Origin: Heterodera schachtii
Taxonomy: Eukaryota; Nematoda; Chromadorea; Rhabditida; Heteroderidae
Assembly (NCBI GenBank): GCA_023374025.1
Contig: SIJG01000008.1
Location: 1,959,227 to 2,023,226 of the forward strand
DNA: 64,000 nucleotides
Reading direction: 5' to 3'
Below, in pieces: positions 39,727 to 50,726 of this stretch. How positions within the stretch are numbered: the stretch's first letter is position 1; each line of letters begins with the position of its first letter. Below the pieces are notes generated by a model. The model was not told the DNA's origin. It saw only the letters and a list, made by a program, of their open reading frames with translations, and did not search any database. Position numbers and translations under genes: made by a program.

Positions 39727-40954
39727 AGATAATAAAGTAATATTTTAAATCTGAAAACAAAAATTTAAAATAATGAATGATAAATAGGTATAGGTATGCA
39801 TGCATTTAACAATATAGCAAAAACAAAATAAAAACTTTATCAAGAAAGTAAAATGAGGTTGAAAATCATTGAAAATTATAATGAAGGATCAGTATTGCAC
39901 AAAACAACCACATACATAAAATCATCAATGACAAAAACTAATTCCTTTCTCTTAAATGTTTTTATTAAATAACAAAAAAAAAGTAAACACATTTTAAAAC
40001 AAAAAAGACTATTAGTAATTTTTAAACAATTAGTTTAGCTAAGTTCTTTTAAAATAATATCGCACAAACAGCCATGAAATTTTTGTACAAGTACTAAAAG
40101 AGAAAAAAAAATTTTTCGAAACTAAACCAAGAAAAAATACAGCGTTTAAATCAAAAATATCATAATAATCACATAAAACCCACCTGTGCTTCGTTAATTA
40201 TAAATTCCACTCGTTAAGCATCCAATATAAATTTCAACTGTTGAACAATCCATTGTTTCGTAAAACATCATAGATATTTCAAAAATTTAACAATCCATAA
40301 ACATAAACTCAACAAAAACTACTTCTTTGCTCTTTTTTTATCATAAACAATTTCTATTTACATATATCATATACTAAAACAAAACAAAACAATTCATTTT
40401 ATTAAATAACAAACATTAAAAAAGTAAAAGCATTTTTAAAGAAAAAAAAATGAGAATGAACGAATAAATATTTTTTGCATATCAAAAACTGACAAAACGA
40501 AAGAAAAAAAACTAAAGAATTCAAACACTTTTTTAACGCAAAAAACAATTCATAACGCCACACAAATTCAAAACATGGACACATCCGGACAGACACTCAA
40601 CTTTAATATATAGGATTATAGTAATTAATTTGCATTGAGTAGAAAATTGGAGTTGCGAATGTTCGTCAATTTACCGAATTGTTTCGCAAAAGAGCGGCCT
40701 TGCGGATTACAAAAGAGGAGAATTTTCTATCACTTTTAACAGCGAAGCGATCAGCTGGGGATTCCCTAATTTAATTTCATTTGCGGTGAGTGCTAATTCA
40801 AAGAAATAATGCCGTTTTAAATTTTAACATAATTAAGGATCTGATGGAACCGGCCAAAGGTTTTTACGACAAAACTGAGGACAAAGTGACATTGGCCATT
40901 GATGTTACCGTGAAAGAACAAAAACGGAGGACAATTCATAAATACCCAACGTGA

Positions 40955-43733
40955 TCTGCCAAAACTCTCTTCATTTGCTTATCATCCTATGGACCTGTTT
41001 TTGCATGTTTCTTATTGTTTATCATTTGGTTTTTACAATATTGGTTTATGGATTTATTGAAGCTGCTTTAAATGAAAATTCTGGTCAAGATTCGTACGAA
41101 TTTTCTTCCATTGGAATTCCTCGCATTTGTACTTTCAATTAGTGAATAAATATTTGCCTTAATTTTAATTTATTTTCAAATGTATTTTTATGTCGTTTTA
41201 TGCGCTTTTGTTTTTTTGCAATGAAAGTTTCCATTTTTATTCCCCCATATTTTCGTAAATATTTTGGAATTTTTTAGTTTTGTTTTTTTGCGTTTTTTAG
41301 TAAATATTTATTCAAATATTTTGGAATTTTTTTCATAAATAGCTATTTTAAAAAAAAAAATTTTTTTATAAAGATTTTTGAATTTTTTTAGCGATATCTT
41401 TGAAAATTCATTTTGGTTTTTGTAAAAAAATTCTATTTATTGAAAATTAAAAAATAATTTTGTACGAACTGCCATGACATCGGCTAATTAGGGATTGCCA
41501 TTTTTATGTTTTTACCAATTTGGTAATAGTTAAGATGCTTGGCCAACTTTCAAAACAAAGCCCATTTTGACCTATTTATAAGCCTGAGCCTGAATTTGAC
41601 TCACAGATTTGTTGTTTTTGTTCCAATCCGGGTTTTGCACATACTTTTGATTGAATTCAAAAATTTAGTTAGAGAATAAATAAGTTCTATTAAATCCTTC
41701 CAACCAGGGTTGTGATTTTTTTACTAAAACTGGGATTTTTGGCCGGTGACTATTTGCTTAACCGATTTTTTTAAAAATTTTATATTTTTAGTCCTCTTTA
41801 AAAATTCTATATTTTTTCTCCCCTTGCGGTGCCGAATTGCACCGTTGGGCCCGAAAATGTTCAGCGCCAAACCCACAAAAATTTGATCATTTTTTGCATG
41901 TCCTGAGTTAGACGGATTACAATACTGCCGGTGGATCTCGGAGGATATGAAAATGCACAATTTTTAAATATGCCTAGTGTGGTAGTCAGATTTATTGTAG
42001 CCCATGCCAAACAGTGCAACAAAATCTCATTTTTATGCCAAATTCCGTTCATCAATAAAAACAACAACAGTAAATGAACAGAAAAATGTGAACAATCGAA
42101 TATGAAAACAACAATCCAAATCAGTTGGATAACTCCAAAGTCAGTCAATCGATCAATCAATCAAATGCCGTATGGATTACTTTCATAAGCACCCTCAGAA
42201 AAATTGCAACGATTACCTTGCCAAAAACATATGTTCCAAACGACTTTACCGCAATTATCTTCATTTTGTTTACTGCGACACTCCTCACGCCAAAGGCTAA
42301 AAATTCTAAAAGACAATTAAAATTAATAATGCCATTGGTCAGTTATTGACGAATCAATGCAAAAATGTAAATTACAGCTAAAAAATATCAAAGCAATTCT
42401 CTCTGATAAGTTTTATGCGTTCATCAAAAAGTTTTCTATTATTTATATATATTTAATGACTAGGGATGATTTTTTTTTGTTTTTTCATTATTTTTTTCCT
42501 GAGCTCCCTATGGCATGAAACGCACGAAAAACTTGTTTTTTCGGTTCTGTTAATTTATTTTTAGCATACTTTTTGGATAAAATTTAACGATTTTACACCC
42601 CTAAGTTTGAAATTTTTTAGCAAATATTTTCCAATTTTTAGCTCCTTTTTTGGGATTTTTTTAGAACCTAAAAACTAACTATTTTGGCAGTTTTTAGCAA
42701 CTATAAATGGAGCCCTCCTATTAATGATTTTGTTTGACTATAATTGTTCGTAATTTTAAAACTTTGGAGCCTTTTTTAGCAGACTTTCACCAAAATTAAT
42801 AAACTGTTAAGAAATTAGCCCGAAACAAAAAACAGATTAATTTTTTCGAAAAATTTGAGTACCTCTCGACGGATCAGGGAAATTTTCACGTCTTACAGCA
42901 GCACATTCAGTTTCGTTATTCAATCACAGAATTGTACAGGATCATTGCACTGATTTTCTTTTTGTTGTGTTGATAGATGTTATTGCGCGTTATACCGTAA
43001 CAATAGCGTGACCATGGTATACTTCCAGCATAATTTGGTGTGTTGGCCGTGCCACAAACACATCCGGCCTTTTTAAATTTTATTATTTTCTTATTTAAAA
43101 CTATTTAATTTAATTAATTATGATGAAAAGAAAAGTAACAGTGATGGCACGGAGTTCCAAATTTTTTTCAAAAATCCGACTTTCTCATATCGGATATGGG
43201 CATCGGCCATACAAGGGCAATGGATAAAGCGCGGATGAGCAAATCACCCGCCTTAACCGGGACTCTCGAAGAGGGCGAAAAATTAAAATTAAAACTCGCT
43301 TAAAGATAATTTTTTAAAATGATGATTTTTTATGATAATTACCCCATTTAAATACCCTTTTGTACATATTTATTTCTACTTTTATTTAGCAAGAATTTAT
43401 TCTTGTAAAATATATAAAAATAAAAGTAGAATTTTTCCCATCAATAAATTCACATGTAAAAGCAAAAAGATTGGATATAAATTCATAAAAAGAGTGCGTT
43501 AAATAATGACCAATTTAATTTGACTCGAATATGTTTTAGGAAATAGTCCATTTATATGGCGAACAATTTTTTTTTAAATTTTAGATTACTGTCGGAAAAA
43601 GAAAATAATTAATATATTCTTTAAAAGTAACTCTGTCACTTGTGCAAATGGCTTAGTGGCTAATCCTCTTGATTCTTTACTTCCTTCCCAAGGTTAAATC
43701 CCTCTACAGAAATTAAAATATTTTTTCTTTTTG
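40955..43733. other. AT-rich spacer with repeats
   Basis: A polyadenylation signal AATAAA at 41145-41150 fits the 3' end of the split BTB-MATH gene. Beyond it I see no gene. A segment at about 43180-43520 resembles, in diverged form, the segment at about 51560-51950 and its mirror at 52570-52960 (shared AAAGCAAAAAGATTGG and AAAAATAAAAGTAGAATTTT blocks). Confidence 0.5.
43636..43712 (+). repeat. tRNA-derived (SINE-like) remnant
   Basis: A box A-like ATGGCTTAGTGGCTAATC is followed about 40 bases later by a box B-like AAGGTTAAATCCC, the spacing of a tRNA gene. The arms do not pair well enough for a functional tRNA, so a tRNA-derived SINE head or tRNA pseudogene is the better reading. Confidence 0.4.
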
Positions 43734-44303
43734 TAGACTCATTGGTTTCCTATCGACAAAATATGATTCCTCGTATTTTTTTAATTACACATATTTTACA
43801 TTTTTAAAGAAAATTCGTGCAAAATGAGCCTAGTAATCCCAAAAACCAGCCTTTTTTGTTGAAAATCTGTTAACAAATCACACTCAAATTTTCAAAATTG
43901 CCCCCGGCGGCGCCTATCGGCACCGCCGGACCCCTTCTTCCCCAAAAGTTTTTTGGAAAAAGCACGCCGAAAAAAGTGACGTGAAAAGCAAATCTGATTT
44001 TTTAATAATATTCGATCATTTAAGTTGAAATAATTGAAGTAAATTCCATTTGAAAATTTTCATTAATTTAATTTAGCTTTAATTTTTGTATTTTATAAAA
44101 TAAAAAACAAAATAAAAATTTAATTTTCTATTATTTTCTAATTTTGAATTTTTTTAAATTTTTTTAAATTTTTTGGATTTTAAAAATTCCCGGTTGGTCC
44201 CGGTTCCCGGTCACGGACAAAATCGAGGTCCCGGGCCCGGCTTCTCAGGTCTCGGCAAATCCCGGTCCCGGTTTTGCCCATTATTCCCGGTCCCGCTCTA
44301 CTA
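43734..44303 (-). repeat. Dispersed repeat copy B, inverted relative to copy A
   Basis: The reverse complement reproduces copy A at 27983-28395: a CTAG end, reiterated GGGACCGGG words near 44170-44300, then AT-rich DNA ending at the TTTCCTATCGACAAAATATG block near 43750. It is about 150 bases longer than copy A because of indels in the AT-rich part. Confidence 0.75.
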
Positions 44304-44719
44304 GTAAAAAGTCTGAAATTTTAGTAATTTTTTTTTAAATTTTGCCAATTCAACAAGAAAATTGACACGTAAAATACTCTGATGAAAAATGAAAATTTTT
44401 TTAGAAAAAAATCGAAAACATTTGCGAAATTATATTTTTATTTTTGGTTTAGAATTTTAAAACTTAGCCCATTAAAATAGTCAGAAAATTTCAACTATTT
44501 TTTCAAAAATCCGATTCTCGCATTTTTGGATCGGAATTCGGCGTTCCGAAAAATGTTGGGCCTCGGAATGCCATCCCAAAAGCATAACATCAACATCCAT
44601 CTGATGAATACGAGAAAAACCCAGGAAAAAAACGTGCTTTCCACAAAAAGGGATACGGATAAAGTTCGTGCTCCATTAACCGCGCCACAAAAAAAAGCAA
44701 GTACGCATTTTATGATGTT

Positions 44720-44820
44720 TTAAAAAATGAGGATTTTTCATGCCAAATGAGGATTTTTTGGGGTATTTTAGTGGCAAATGAGGATTTTTTACGGCTGAAA
44801 TGAGGATTTTCAAAATTTTG
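44720..44820. repeat. Iterated AAATGAGGATTTTT words
   Basis: Four copies of an AATGAGGATTTT word occur within about 100 bases, spaced by unrelated sequence. The pattern matches the subterminal-repeat style of the other short elements in the window. Confidence 0.55.
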
Positions 44821-44925
44821 AGATCACATCTCTGCTTTAAATAATGACCAATTTAATTTGACTCGAATATATTTTAGGAAATAGTCCATTTATATGGCGA
44901 ACAATTTTTTTTTAAATTTTAGATT

Positions 44926-44995
44926 ACTGTCGGATTGTCCACTTTTGTCGGATTGTCCTCGCTGTCGGATTGTCCAAATGTCGGATTGTTCGAGA
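44926..44995. repeat. Iterated TGTCGGATTGTCC words
   Basis: Four near-identical TGTCGGATTGTCC words occur within 70 bases. They lie just outside the left end of the palindrome arm. Confidence 0.7.
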
Positions 44996-45280
44996 GCCCG
45001 TAGAAAATTAGCAATAAAAGCATATGCCTCAAAAGGGCTCTATTTATCAAGGCAAGCCAATCCAAGTGAGAAAATTTACTCAATGTAAATAAAACAAAAG
45101 AACAAAAAATGAAGCGAAAAGAAAAACAAAAATTAAAACGAAAAAGCCCAAAAATACAAAATATTTTAAAATACAAAAATCGGATAGTTTTACAATAAAT
45201 TGATAATTTTGTGTCCTCCACAAAACTCTTCCTGCTTATTTCCTTCCTTTCCCTTTTCAATTCTTCTCGAAGTATTTACG

Positions 45281-48200
45281 CTATTCACATGCAAAATCAA
45301 TGGCCAAGGTGACTTTGTCCTCGTCTTTGTTGTACAATCCTTTGCTTGGCTCCATTAATTCCTTAATTTATCATTTAAAATTAAAATGTACATTTATTTT
45401 AATTAAAGTGCCACTCACCGCAAAAGAAATGAAATTGGTCCAACCACGAGACAGCACTTTATTGTTAAAAACAGACATTCCGCCGAATTGTTTCTTAAAA
45501 TCGCCCACACCGTTCTTTTGAGAGACAATTCGAAATGTTCCCGAACATTTGCGGCTCCAATTTTCATCTTAAAGCAAATAAATACTAATCAAATATAAAA
45601 TGAAAAAAATTGAGCATGACCTAGAAAAATCTTTGGATAAAAAACACCAAATTGCTAGTGATGATCGAGAGTCTCGGTCTCGAGTCTTGACTCGAGAAAA
45701 GTCTCGGGTTTTTGGCCTCGGTCTCGAGTCTCGGGTTTTCAGTCAGACTTTTTTACACCCCTAATGATTGGCTTTTGGTAAACTTATATTTTTATAAATT
45801 TTATGTCCTTTTTTGTTGAATTTTGTTGACATATTCGTGGTCTAGTGGCTTCTGTTCTTGGTTCTGTTCCTTATTTTTGCGTTGGATCAGTTCCCCTCCA
45901 AGTATTTGTTTTTTCTTCTCATTTTTCAAAATTAATGTTTATCCGATGGGAATTCAATCACAATTTTAACAATTAAAATAGTAAAATATGTCATTTTTGG
46001 ACTTTTTGTTTACAAATTGCACTAAAAAGTTCAAAATTTTTCCCGGCGGCGCCTGTCGGCACCGCCGGGCCCCCGTTCCCGAAAAGTTTTTTGAAAAAAG
46101 AGCACCACAAAAAATGGTGTAAAAAAGTCAATCATATGAAAAGGGAAAATGGGTGATAGCTTAAATAAGGAAAAAAGCAAAAATTTGTGAGAAAAAACCT
46201 CAAAAGATTGATTTTTTATCGATTTTTAAGTGTGTAAGAAAATTTTTTGGAAAAAGTCTCGGTCTCGAGTCTCGACTTGAGAAAAGTCTTAATTTTTATT
46301 TCTATTATTTCATTTGATAAGCCAACCTTTTTCAGAAGAGTCGCACAAAAGGGAAAAGCCCAACCATTTCTCAGTGCTTTCATTTTTCTTTTCTATTTGT
46401 GCCAATATTTTCCATGGCATTCCTTTTATATACACAGTTTCGCTTCTACGTTCACTTCCATCAATTTCTAGTGCAAATTCCGATAATTTTTCAATTTCCA
46501 TCGAAATTGTCCCGTTGGATTTGTTGAGATTGGAAATAAATTTCTCCGTTTTTGGCTCATCAATAATGACATCAATTTCTAATTTCACTTTGTCCTTGCT
46601 TTTATTGTATAATCCTTTGCTCGGGTCCAACAATTCCTTAATTTGGATGATTTTATTTGGAAGCAAAAATTTGGGTAGGTTTTGCGACAAAAATATTGTA
46701 ATTAATTGTTTTTTTAAACATGTTAATTACCTGTTTTCCGATTATGACTGTTAATTTTAAATCACAATTAAGTAATATAAAAATATGAGGCGATGAAATA
46801 ATGGAACCCAAAAGTAGGGATTATTATTTGGCAAAATAAATTTATTTGAATCGCCACTCACCGCAAAACTAGTGAAATATGAAAATCCAATGGCAGGTTT
46901 TTCTTTATTAAAAATATGGTCATTGAATCTTCCAATTAAATCCTCCGTGCCGTTCTTTTGAGAAACAATTCGAAATGTTGCCGAATTTTTATAAGACAAA
47001 TTTTCTGCACAATGAAAAAAATTCCATTACATTACCATTAAGTTTAATGTCTTCATTATGAGCAGCCGACCAAAATTAACAATTTTTTATTATTCATTTA
47101 ATGCAAAAATTTTGTAAATAAATACTCCAAAACAAAAAATCTCGAGAAAAAAGAATTTTGTAAATTAATTCAGCTTAAAAATGAATAATTTTATATTTTT
47201 TAATGAGATTAATTATTTTTTATCTTTTTCACTAACAGATTTATGAAAATGACTTTTTGTTTACCATTTTTATGGCCATCATTGTAAAGATAAAAGCCCA
47301 ACCATTTCTCATTGTTTTCTTTTCTTGATGAGATTTTTGCCTTTATTTTCCATGAGAATCCCTCAATGTCCACGGCATCGCTGAATCTGTAACTTTCCAC
47401 CGCCTCCAGCGCAAATTCTGACACTTTTTCAATTTCCATCTCAATTGTTTCTCCTTTTTTGTACCGTCGGTGCGTGGGAAATTTCGATGGGAAAAGCCCA
47501 GGGGCATCACTTAAGTTTAGATCGAAATAGTGCTGAAACACGCCGAACATTTCTTCCTTTGTTAACAGATCAGTTGAAACTGAAGTTTGATTGAAATGGA
47601 TAATTAATTAGACAATTAATTCATTATTAATGGATCAATTCATTCATTAATAGAGTTCGTCTGGACCTGGAGCCTTTTACAACAAAAAGGACAGCAATAA
47701 GTGATAAACGATTATATTAGAAACAGATTGTTTTGAAGGTCCTTTTATAATTGAAAATATATTATCCAAAGTAATTTAGCATTAATATGCAAAACACAAA
47801 GGTAAAAATTAAAAAAATATTAGAAAATTAAAAATATGCTCAGTAAAAAGTTTAAAAAATACATAATAAATTGTAACTAGTTTAATATAGGAATTTATAA
47901 CTAAATATTTGGAAATTTATTTAATTATTTTAAAGTTAAAACTAAAAAAGTAGAATTATTTAAATTTCTTCTTTATTTCTAAAAAAAAAAAATATTTCTA
48001 AACCTGAGCTCACAATCAGAATTAAAAAAGGTATATTTCATCTTCTAAAAATATTCATTTAAATATAATTTATTACCAATGCTTTTTGTAAATTCCTCTT
48101 TTGAGATTAGTGGAAAACGAATGTTAAACAGTGCCGGGCCAAGCATTTCGCGCCGTTTTTCAGCGGAACATTCGATGCCTTTTTGACGGCACTGTTCGTC

Positions 48201-50726
48201 GGCCCAACGAAGTGCCTAAATAAAAAATAATAATTATAATTTTAAATATTTATTTTACCGCATTCCAAATTTCGATTTCACTAATTCTCAGTTGATCTCT
48301 CTCGAGAATAACACATAACAAATTTTGATCAATTTCTAAAAAGGCTTCTGAATTGAGCAACTTTCTCGCATTTTGATCAATGTAACGCAAACAGCGGAGA
48401 GCAAAATCCTAAAATAAAATAATATATAATTTTTAATTTAACTTGTCGGGGAATTTCCGTAGAATTTACCAATGTTTTCGGTTGAAAACTATCCTTAGTT
48501 TAACTTGAATACTTGAGATTACTATTTACTAAAGGAGAATTTTTACGCGAATTTCTGTCTTAAATTTTTTTTTCACAATTTAGGGTATTTTTTCCCAAAA
48601 TTTTCCATCTTTACTAGGGTTGGCCACGACCGGTTATAAACCGGAACCCCAGGTTTTCGGCTATGCCTGTTTTCAGACCCCCGTTTTTCGGTTTTGCTTT
48701 TTGGCGCAAAAACCCGGGTTTCAGTTCGGTTAAACGACTGCGACCAACCCTAATCTTTAGGTGTATATTTTTCGAATAAAAATTTTTGAAAAGAGGATCA
48801 TTGGGTCTTTGTGCTTGATCCTTTCCTGTCCGGGCTCAATTATTAATCAAATTTTTCTTTTTTCTCAGCAAATCTTCCAAGTCACATTAATTTGCATTTA
48901 TATGATATTATAATGTTCTCACCTCCATATTCAGCAACAGAGCCTTTTCAAAAGCCACAAAAACATTGGGCAATTTTTCAATGGGAAAGTCGACACATTT
49001 CTTTACTAGGCCAATGATATTATATTTGTCGGCTTTAATAAAAAAAAACCTATTTATTTAAATCCCAATCATAAATTTTCACCAGCTTTTAAGACGTCCA
49101 GCCAATTATTGGCATCCAATCCGTTAAAACGCTTCGTGTAAATAAATGTTAGCATCACTTTGAATGCACCAATTTCAATGTCGGTAACCTCAATTTGACC
49201 TTTATCATAACGGAACATTGCTTCAAAAACATCGGAAGCACTGGAGAGAATATCTCTATGAGCTGATACAATCTTAAAAATTACAAAAATTATTTTTAAA
49301 ATATAAAATGCTGGCGGAAAAGTTTTGAGAATTACTTGTAACGAGCGCTTGGGCGCCGCTCTGTTTAAATCTTGATAAAATTTATTTTCTTTCCAGTATC
49401 AATCATTTCTCTTTTCCTTTATCTTCTCTCTCTCTTCCCCTCTCTCTCTCTCCCTCTCTCTCTCTAATGTTATTTCGTCTCTCTCTTTCTCCCCCCCCCC
49501 TTCCCTCTCTCTATTTTCGTTCATTCTCTTTTCCCACTCTCCCCTTTTTCATCTCTTAATTTCTCTAAATCTCTCTCTCCCCTTTTTCATCCTCTCTCTT
49601 AATCTCTTATCTCTCTCTCTTTCTTCCTTTCACTCTCTCTCTCTTTCTCGCTCCCTCTCTTAATCTCTATCGTTTTATTTCTCTCTGATTTCGAGTTCTC
49701 TCTATTTTCCTTTCACTCTCTCTTTTAAAACACTTTCTCTCTCTCTCTCTCACGTAAAATTCCTTCTCCCCCTCTCCCTTTCACTCCTATTAATCTTCTC
49801 TCTCTCTCTCTTTCTCTCTAACAAAACAAACTTCCTAATATTTTTTGGAATCACATCTTTTTGAATAATTATTCTTCCTCTCGGGGAACCTTCTTCTTCT
49901 CTATCTATAGGGTGTTAATTATCGCGTTGTTTTAAACTTAAAGAAATGCAGTGTTGGTTAAGGAATTACAGCACCCAAGTAATATAATAGATTTTTCCTA
50001 TAAAAAATGAGAATATGTTAAGATTCGGGTGGGAATCGAACCCGCTCCTACACCCAATCTGTGGCATCCGACCACCACTGAGCTACCGAGGAATATTTCA
50101 TGGTCTTATCAACACCGTTTTCCGCGTTTTAACGCTTAGTTAGCTTCTTCCTTACAAAACCCATATATTCCTAAAATTGTATACCCTTGGCTTGTCCCTG
50201 GGCATTAAGAGATGTTTTTTGCTTTTTATTGACTCGCCTCCTTTTTGTCGCCCTTCTCAAACAAAAATTGAACATCCGAATATTCTCCGATGTCTAGCAC
50301 TTTCTCCATTTGGTCTGCCAACAAATTGACAATTTGTCCATCGCTTGGCCCTTAAATTCGAAAATGGAGAGGCATAAATATTTCATTTGTAGGCTTGTGT
50401 CAGGCGTATTTCCGTAAATTTTTAGGAATTTAGGGCCCTGCTAATTTTAGAACCTCTGAATTTTCGGTCCCCGAACTGTAAAACTGTTATGCCTGTACTT
50501 GTCTTGATGAATGCCGGCGGATTCCGTATTTCCGGGAACATTCTCGGAATTCTGTTTAGGGCCCTTGTTGAATGATAGTTAAATTGTTGGACAATTTCGG
50601 CACAAACTTAGATAAATACACTAAATTAATTACATATTTACCTGCTTTATTTTTTGTCGGCAATGCTTTTACACGAAAATTGGCAAAAACAGACAATATG
50701 ATAGAATAATAGAAGGTATATTTCAT
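45281..50726 (-). CDS. Secreted BTB-BACK-MATH-MATH protein, left copy
   Basis: Mirror image of the right copy. Exon 1 (50642-50726) encodes a signal peptide (MKYTFYYSIILSVFANF then RVKALP). Exon 2 (about 50220-50335) begins the BTB domain (MEKVLDIGEYSDVQFLFEKG). The following BTB, BACK and linker exons lie at about 49270-48100 and read like the right copy with very few changes. The first MATH spans about 47560-47260 (MEIEKVSEF, EKWLGFYLYND), 46990-46860 and 46640-46560. The second spans about 46550-46340 (MEIEKLSEF), 45560-45420 and 45375-45281, ending DFACE and a TAG at 45281-45283. All exons I could check are open. The intron after exon 2 has a GC donor. Likely role by architecture: a CUL3 ubiquitin-ligase substrate adaptor; export from the cell is predicted by the signal peptide. 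Confidence 0.82.
45655..45764. mobile_element. hAT-like short element with CTCGAGTCTCGG words
   Basis: Begins TAGTGATGATCGAGAGTC and ends TTTACACCCCTA, whose complement TAGGGGTGTAAA resembles hAT terminal repeats. The interior repeats GGTCTCGAGTCTCGG-type words. A related fragment lies at about 46252-46292. The 8-base target duplication expected of hAT elements is not evident. Confidence 0.5.
48615..48752. mobile_element. 138-bp hAT-type MITE with 8-bp target duplication (left arm)
   Basis: Terminal inverted repeats TAGGGTTGGCCACGACCGG and (complement of the right end) TAGGGTTGGTCGCAGTCG bound a core rich in CCGG and CGGTTTT words. The flanking octamers ATCTTTAC (48607-48614) and ATCTTTAG (48753-48760) match at 7 of 8 positions, the duplication length typical of hAT transposons. 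It sits in the intron between BACK exons of the left copy. Confidence 0.8.
49415..49825. repeat. CT-rich microsatellite in BTB intron (left arm)
   Basis: About 400 bases of interrupted CTCTCTCT with a C9-10 tract near 49492. It is mirrored on the right arm at about 54600-55020. It lies within the large GC-AG intron that follows the first BTB exon. Confidence 0.9.
50025..50097 (-). repeat. tRNA-derived sequence in BTB intron (left arm)
   Basis: On the minus strand the order is TAGCTCAGTGGTGG (box A), an anticodon-arm-like region, and GGTTCGATTCC (box B) at the correct spacing. Only about four of seven acceptor-stem pairs form, so it is more likely a SINE head or tRNA pseudogene than a working tRNA. 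The identical mirror copy is at 54341-54413. Confidence 0.6.

Larger units (their letters stand above)
34882..40615 (-). mobile_element. Complete autonomous Helitron
   Basis: Both termini can be read. On the minus strand the element begins TCCTATATATTAAAG at 40615 and ends in CTAG at 34882, preceded by a GC hairpin (GCGCC-TTC-GGCGC) at 34894-34906 nested in a CTAGCGGGG palindrome. The flanking host bases are A (34881) and T (40616), exactly the A-T insertion site expected for Helitrons, with no target duplication. Length is 5734 bases. It contains a single intact 1541-codon Rep-helicase frame. The insertion lies within an intron of the BTB-BACK-MATH gene on the opposite strand. Confidence 0.95.
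32978..40954 (+). pseudogene. BTB-BACK-MATH gene, frame-broken and split by a Helitron
   Basis: Starts at ATG 32978 just after a TTTCTAG acceptor, with no signal-peptide exon. BTB: MPSSVELMKHLLSTGEHSDV, then from 33141 LPAHQLILKSASDVFEAMF, and DVEAAAFKLMLSFIYTDDL near 33370. BACK: KYNIPDLVGRSLQIP near 33530 and CLRYICQNAAQLFGSDDF near 33760. A BTBD-like linker (SGVLTVEEVLGVYQF) lies near 33960. The first MATH is near 34110-34300 (MEIEKVSDF, KKFLGFHLW), continues at 34370-34480, and the second begins at 34540-34860 (MEIEKLSEF, EKWLNFSLL). The reading frame breaks near 34040 between the linker and the first MATH. A 5.7-kb Helitron then interrupts an intron, and the last MATH exons resume at about 40660-40790 and 40840-40954. 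The donor of the first intron (33065) is GC. The splicing consequence of the Helitron is unknown; the frame break argues for a pseudogene. Confidence 0.75.

Noticed and set aside
40951..41142. 63-codon hydrophobic frame after the split BTB-MATH gene
   Set aside because: It overlaps the 3' end of the MATH exon in another frame and lies in AT-rich 3' flank with no support.
50025..50097. Functional tRNA gene
   Set aside because: Boxes A and B are good, but only about four of seven acceptor pairs form, and it is intronic and duplicated with the palindrome.
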